Assembly: GCA_026386845.1 (NCBI GenBank)
Contig: JAPLMW010000013.1
Span: forward strand, 1 to 45,153
Reading direction: 5' to 3'
Length of the DNA: 45,153 nt
Origin: Phycisphaerae bacterium
Lineage (GTDB): Bacteria > Planctomycetota > Phycisphaerae > Sedimentisphaerales > UBA12454
Shown here piece by piece: positions 43,096 to 45,153 of the stretch (within the stretch, counting starts at the first letter, position 1; each line of letters starts with the position of its first letter). Made by a program: the position numbers and the translations under genes. The notes under the pieces are model-generated. The model ran no database searches, had not been told where the DNA came from, and saw nothing but the letters and a program-made list of their open reading frames with translations.

Positions 43096-44319
43096 ATGAA
43101 ACAGATTTTTTTCGCAATTCTCATTATCACACTTGCTTCCTTAATCACCAATGCCAAATACTCAGGCGGCAGCGGCACTGACAATGACCCCTACCTGATA
43201 GCTACTGCAGAAGATATGAACCAAATCGGACAAGACCAGAACGACTGGGATAAGCACTTTAAAATGACGGCAGATGTAAATCTCATCGCTTACAGCGGCA
43301 CAGGGTTTAATTGCATCGGCACCGATGACAAACACGCATTCAGCGGCGTCTTTAACGGCAATGGACATACGATTTGGAACTTTACATACACAACACAAAG
43401 CGACGATTATATCGGTATTTTCGGGGCTGTCAGCACAGCAGGAAGAATTGAAAACGTCTCTCTTGTCGATGTAAACATAACCGGGCATAATTATGTCGGC
43501 GGTCTGACAGGATATAACGATGGCACTATCTACAACTGTAATTCGACAGGCAAAATTTTCGGCCCAAACGGCACACAATACATTGGCGGACTGGCGGGAT
43601 ACAATTCCGGCGACATTAACAATTGTTATTCCACATCTGCGGTAACAGGCAGCGACTGGTCGGGATTCATCGGCGGGCTTGCAGGAGAAAACGCCGGCAA
43701 CATCAGCAATTGTTATGCAACAGGCAACGTAGCCGGCGAATATAGCTCAGGAGCTATCGGCGGACTGGTGGGATTCAATACCGGCGACATCAATAATTGT
43801 TATTCTATGGGGACCATTGTCGGTGGAGACTTGTCAAGCGATATTGGGGGATTAGCAGGAAATAACTCTGGCAGCATCAGCAACTGCTATGCAGCAGGCA
43901 GCGTCAATGGCGAAGATAACCTCGGCGGACTGGCGGGAGAGAACTACGGCAACATCAGCAGCAGTTATTTTCCCACAAGCGAGCCGAATAATGGTTATGG
44001 AACGCCGCTGACAGTTGGGCAGATGAAACAGCAGAACAGTTTTGCCGGCTGGGACTTCGTATGGGAAACCGCCAACGGCACGGATGATATCTGGGCAATA
44101 TGCGAAGACGTTAATTATCCAAAACTTACATGGCAATTTTTGCCGGGCGATTCTGATAATGATAAAGATGTCGATTTTTTAGATTTTGGCCGACCGGGTC
44201 TGAAATGGCAGCAGGCTGAGACGAATCTTTACTGCGGAGGAATGGACCTTACCGGCGACGGCTGGGTCGATTGGGAGGATATAGTGATAATGTGCAACCA
44301 CTGGCTGGACGGCACTTAA
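43096..44319 (+). CDS. Secreted GLUG-repeat protein with dockerin-like C-terminus
   Basis: 407 residues. Signal peptide 1-20, then SGGSGTDNDPYLIATAEDMN, the start of GLUG/beta-helix adhesin-like proteins. At least five GLUG-type repeats (about 130-295) with the pattern GGLAGxNxGxIxNCYxxG. The end (about 350-407) has LPGDSDNDKDVDFLDFGRPG and DLTGDGWVDWEDIVIMCNHWLDG, two calcium-loop halves of a type I dockerin or EF-hand-like module. This layout is typical of planctomycete surface or polysaccharide-binding proteins. Strong AAGGAGG leader. Confidence 0.9.
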   Translation: MKQIFFAILIITLASLITNAKYSGGSGTDNDPYLIATAEDMNQIGQDQNDWDKHFKMTADVNLIAYSGTGFNCIGTDDKHAFSGVFNGNGHTIWNFTYTTQSDDYIGIFGAVSTAGRIENVSLVDVNITGHNYVGGLTGYNDGTIYNCNSTGKIFGPNGTQYIGGLAGYNSGDINNCYSTSAVTGSDWSGFIGGLAGENAGNISNCYATGNVAGEYSSGAIGGLVGFNTGDINNCYSMGTIVGGDLSSDIGGLAGNNSGSISNCYAAGSVNGEDNLGGLAGENYGNISSSYFPTSEPNNGYGTPLTVGQMKQQNSFAGWDFVWETANGTDDIWAICEDVNYPKLTWQFLPGDSDNDKDVDFLDFGRPGLKWQQAETNLYCGGMDLTGDGWVDWEDIVIMCNHWLDGT

Positions 44320-44381
44320 GAATTACTCAATTACAGAAACAGGTTTGGGGGTAAATAAGACTCGATTTTGTCAAACATTCC

Positions 44382-44390
44382 TGATATAAT
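44382..44390 (+). promoter_or_regulatory. Extended -10 promoter close to the accD start
   Basis: TGATATAAT: TG at 44382-44383 and TATAAT at 44385-44390, no good -35. The A of the accD ATG is nine bases after TATAAT, so transcripts may be leaderless or nearly so. Confidence 0.5.
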
Positions 44391-44398
44391 TTCCGGTA

Positions 44399-45153
44399 AT
44401 GGCGAAAGAAAAAAAATCACAATGGGACGGCTTCAGCTTAAAGCCGCGGAAAGAAATGCCGGAGGGGCTGTGGCTTAAGTGCCCGGGCTGCGAGAAAACA
44501 CTTTTCAAAAAAGCTATCGAAGAAAATCTGCATGTTTGTCCCGAATGCGATTACCATTTTCGCATCGGAGCCGAAGAAAGGCTGAAATATCTTGTCGATG
44601 AAGGCTCGTTTGAGCAGATTTTAAGTGAAATGGTAACGGCGGACCCGCTGAACTTCAAATACCGTGGGACAGCATATAAAGAGCGAGCAAAAGCGGCTGA
44701 GAAAGACGCGGCGGGCAAAGAGGCAATGCTCATCGGCAAGGCATTTGTCAAGGGCAGAGGACTGATGCTGGCTGTGATGGACTTCAATTATTTAGGCGGG
44801 TCAATGGGGGCGGTTGTCGGTGAGAAATTGAGCGTGGCAATCGAAAAGGCAATAGAAGAATCACTGCCGCTGGTAGTGGTAAGCTCGACAGGCGGAGCGA
44901 GGATGCACGAAGGAGTCGTATCACTTGCGCAAATGGCCAAGACCAGCGCGGCGCTGGCAAAGCTCGACGACAGCGGCGGACTCTTTATATCGGTCCTGAC
45001 CGACCCGACGACCGGCGGAGTTACGGCAAGCTTCGCGATGTTAGGCGATGTCATCATAGCTGAGCCGGGGGCATTAATAGGATTCGCCGGGCCGCGAACA
45101 ATCTATGAGACTATCAAGGTCGAACTGCCGGAAGGTTTCCAAAGAGCGGAATT
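44399..45153 (+). CDS. accD: Acetyl-CoA carboxylase carboxyltransferase subunit beta (runs off the window)
   Basis: At least 251 residues visible; no stop inside the window. The N-terminal zinc ribbon CPGC (about 29-32) with CPEC (about 48-51) is specific to AccD. The carboxyltransferase core shows MDFNYLGGSMGAVVGEK, VVSSTGGARMHEG, LTDPTTGGVTASFAMLGD and EPGALIGFAGPR. It transfers carboxyl from biotin to acetyl-CoA, first step of fatty acid synthesis. Confidence 0.95.
   Translation, partial: MAKEKKSQWDGFSLKPRKEMPEGLWLKCPGCEKTLFKKAIEENLHVCPECDYHFRIGAEERLKYLVDEGSFEQILSEMVTADPLNFKYRGTAYKERAKAAEKDAAGKEAMLIGKAFVKGRGLMLAVMDFNYLGGSMGAVVGEKLSVAIEKAIEESLPLVVVSSTGGARMHEGVVSLAQMAKTSAALAKLDDSGGLFISVLTDPTTGGVTASFAMLGDVIIAEPGALIGFAGPRTIYETIKVELPEGFQRAE

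Overview
The window looks like chromosomal DNA of a free-living planctomycete, most likely class Phycisphaerae. This rests on gene content only: a PEP-CTERM protein, a GLUG-repeat/dockerin protein, a pilM-N-O-B-T-C operon, DUF434 and CxxC-x17-CxxC proteins, and an mDAP-type murE. No rRNA, tRNA, CRISPR array, complete IS or prophage was found.

Layout. 1-3.3 kb: a gene tail, a secreted Gly-rich protein and recJ. 3.4-6.0 kb (minus): methyltransferase, pssA and psd, i.e. phosphatidylethanolamine synthesis. 6.2-9.2 kb: RDD membrane protein, enolase and a frameshifted esterase. 9.1-13.3 kb (minus): murE-murF-mraY. 13.5-14.8 kb: DUF434 protein and a ferritin-like protein. 15.2-23.3 kb (minus): a compact type IV pilus/type II secretion operon (pilM, pilN, pilO, a PilP/GspC-like gene, pilB, pilT, pilC, two prepilins). 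23.4-29.4 kb (minus): gpsA, two membrane proteins, a HEPN (ApeA-like) protein, a small membrane protein and hflX. 29.6-33.7 kb (plus): small zinc ribbon, EIIA-CBS protein with an SLC13/NhaD-like transporter, FHA-GAF protein. 33.8-38.1 kb: HNH-AP2 homing-type endonuclease, an AT-rich membrane protein, PIN-TRAM protein, HTH-S24 repressor. 38.4-45.2 kb: PEP-CTERM FGE-fold protein, SDR protein, a hairpin-rich spacer, a secreted coiled-coil protein, rpe, the dockerin protein and the start of accD.

The main novelty lies between the genes. (1) A family of about 104-110 bp elements has perfect 12-17 bp terminal inverted repeats (AGGTG[C/T]GGGG type), 4-bp flanking duplications and interiors unrelated to each other. 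The two arms covary within each element. Several elements sit exactly on stop or start codons, and three supply the Shine-Dalgarno and the first base of the next gene's ATG. (2) At least ten hairpins share the flanks GAA...GGCTAA but have different, perfectly paired stems. (3) At least twelve intergenic tracts keep a strict 7-nt period with a different unit sequence in each. (4) A three-segment, attenuator-like arrangement lies at 34.6-34.75 kb. (5) A 112-bp duplicated promoter/leader precedes two genes. All function calls are by reading the sequence; no database search was possible.
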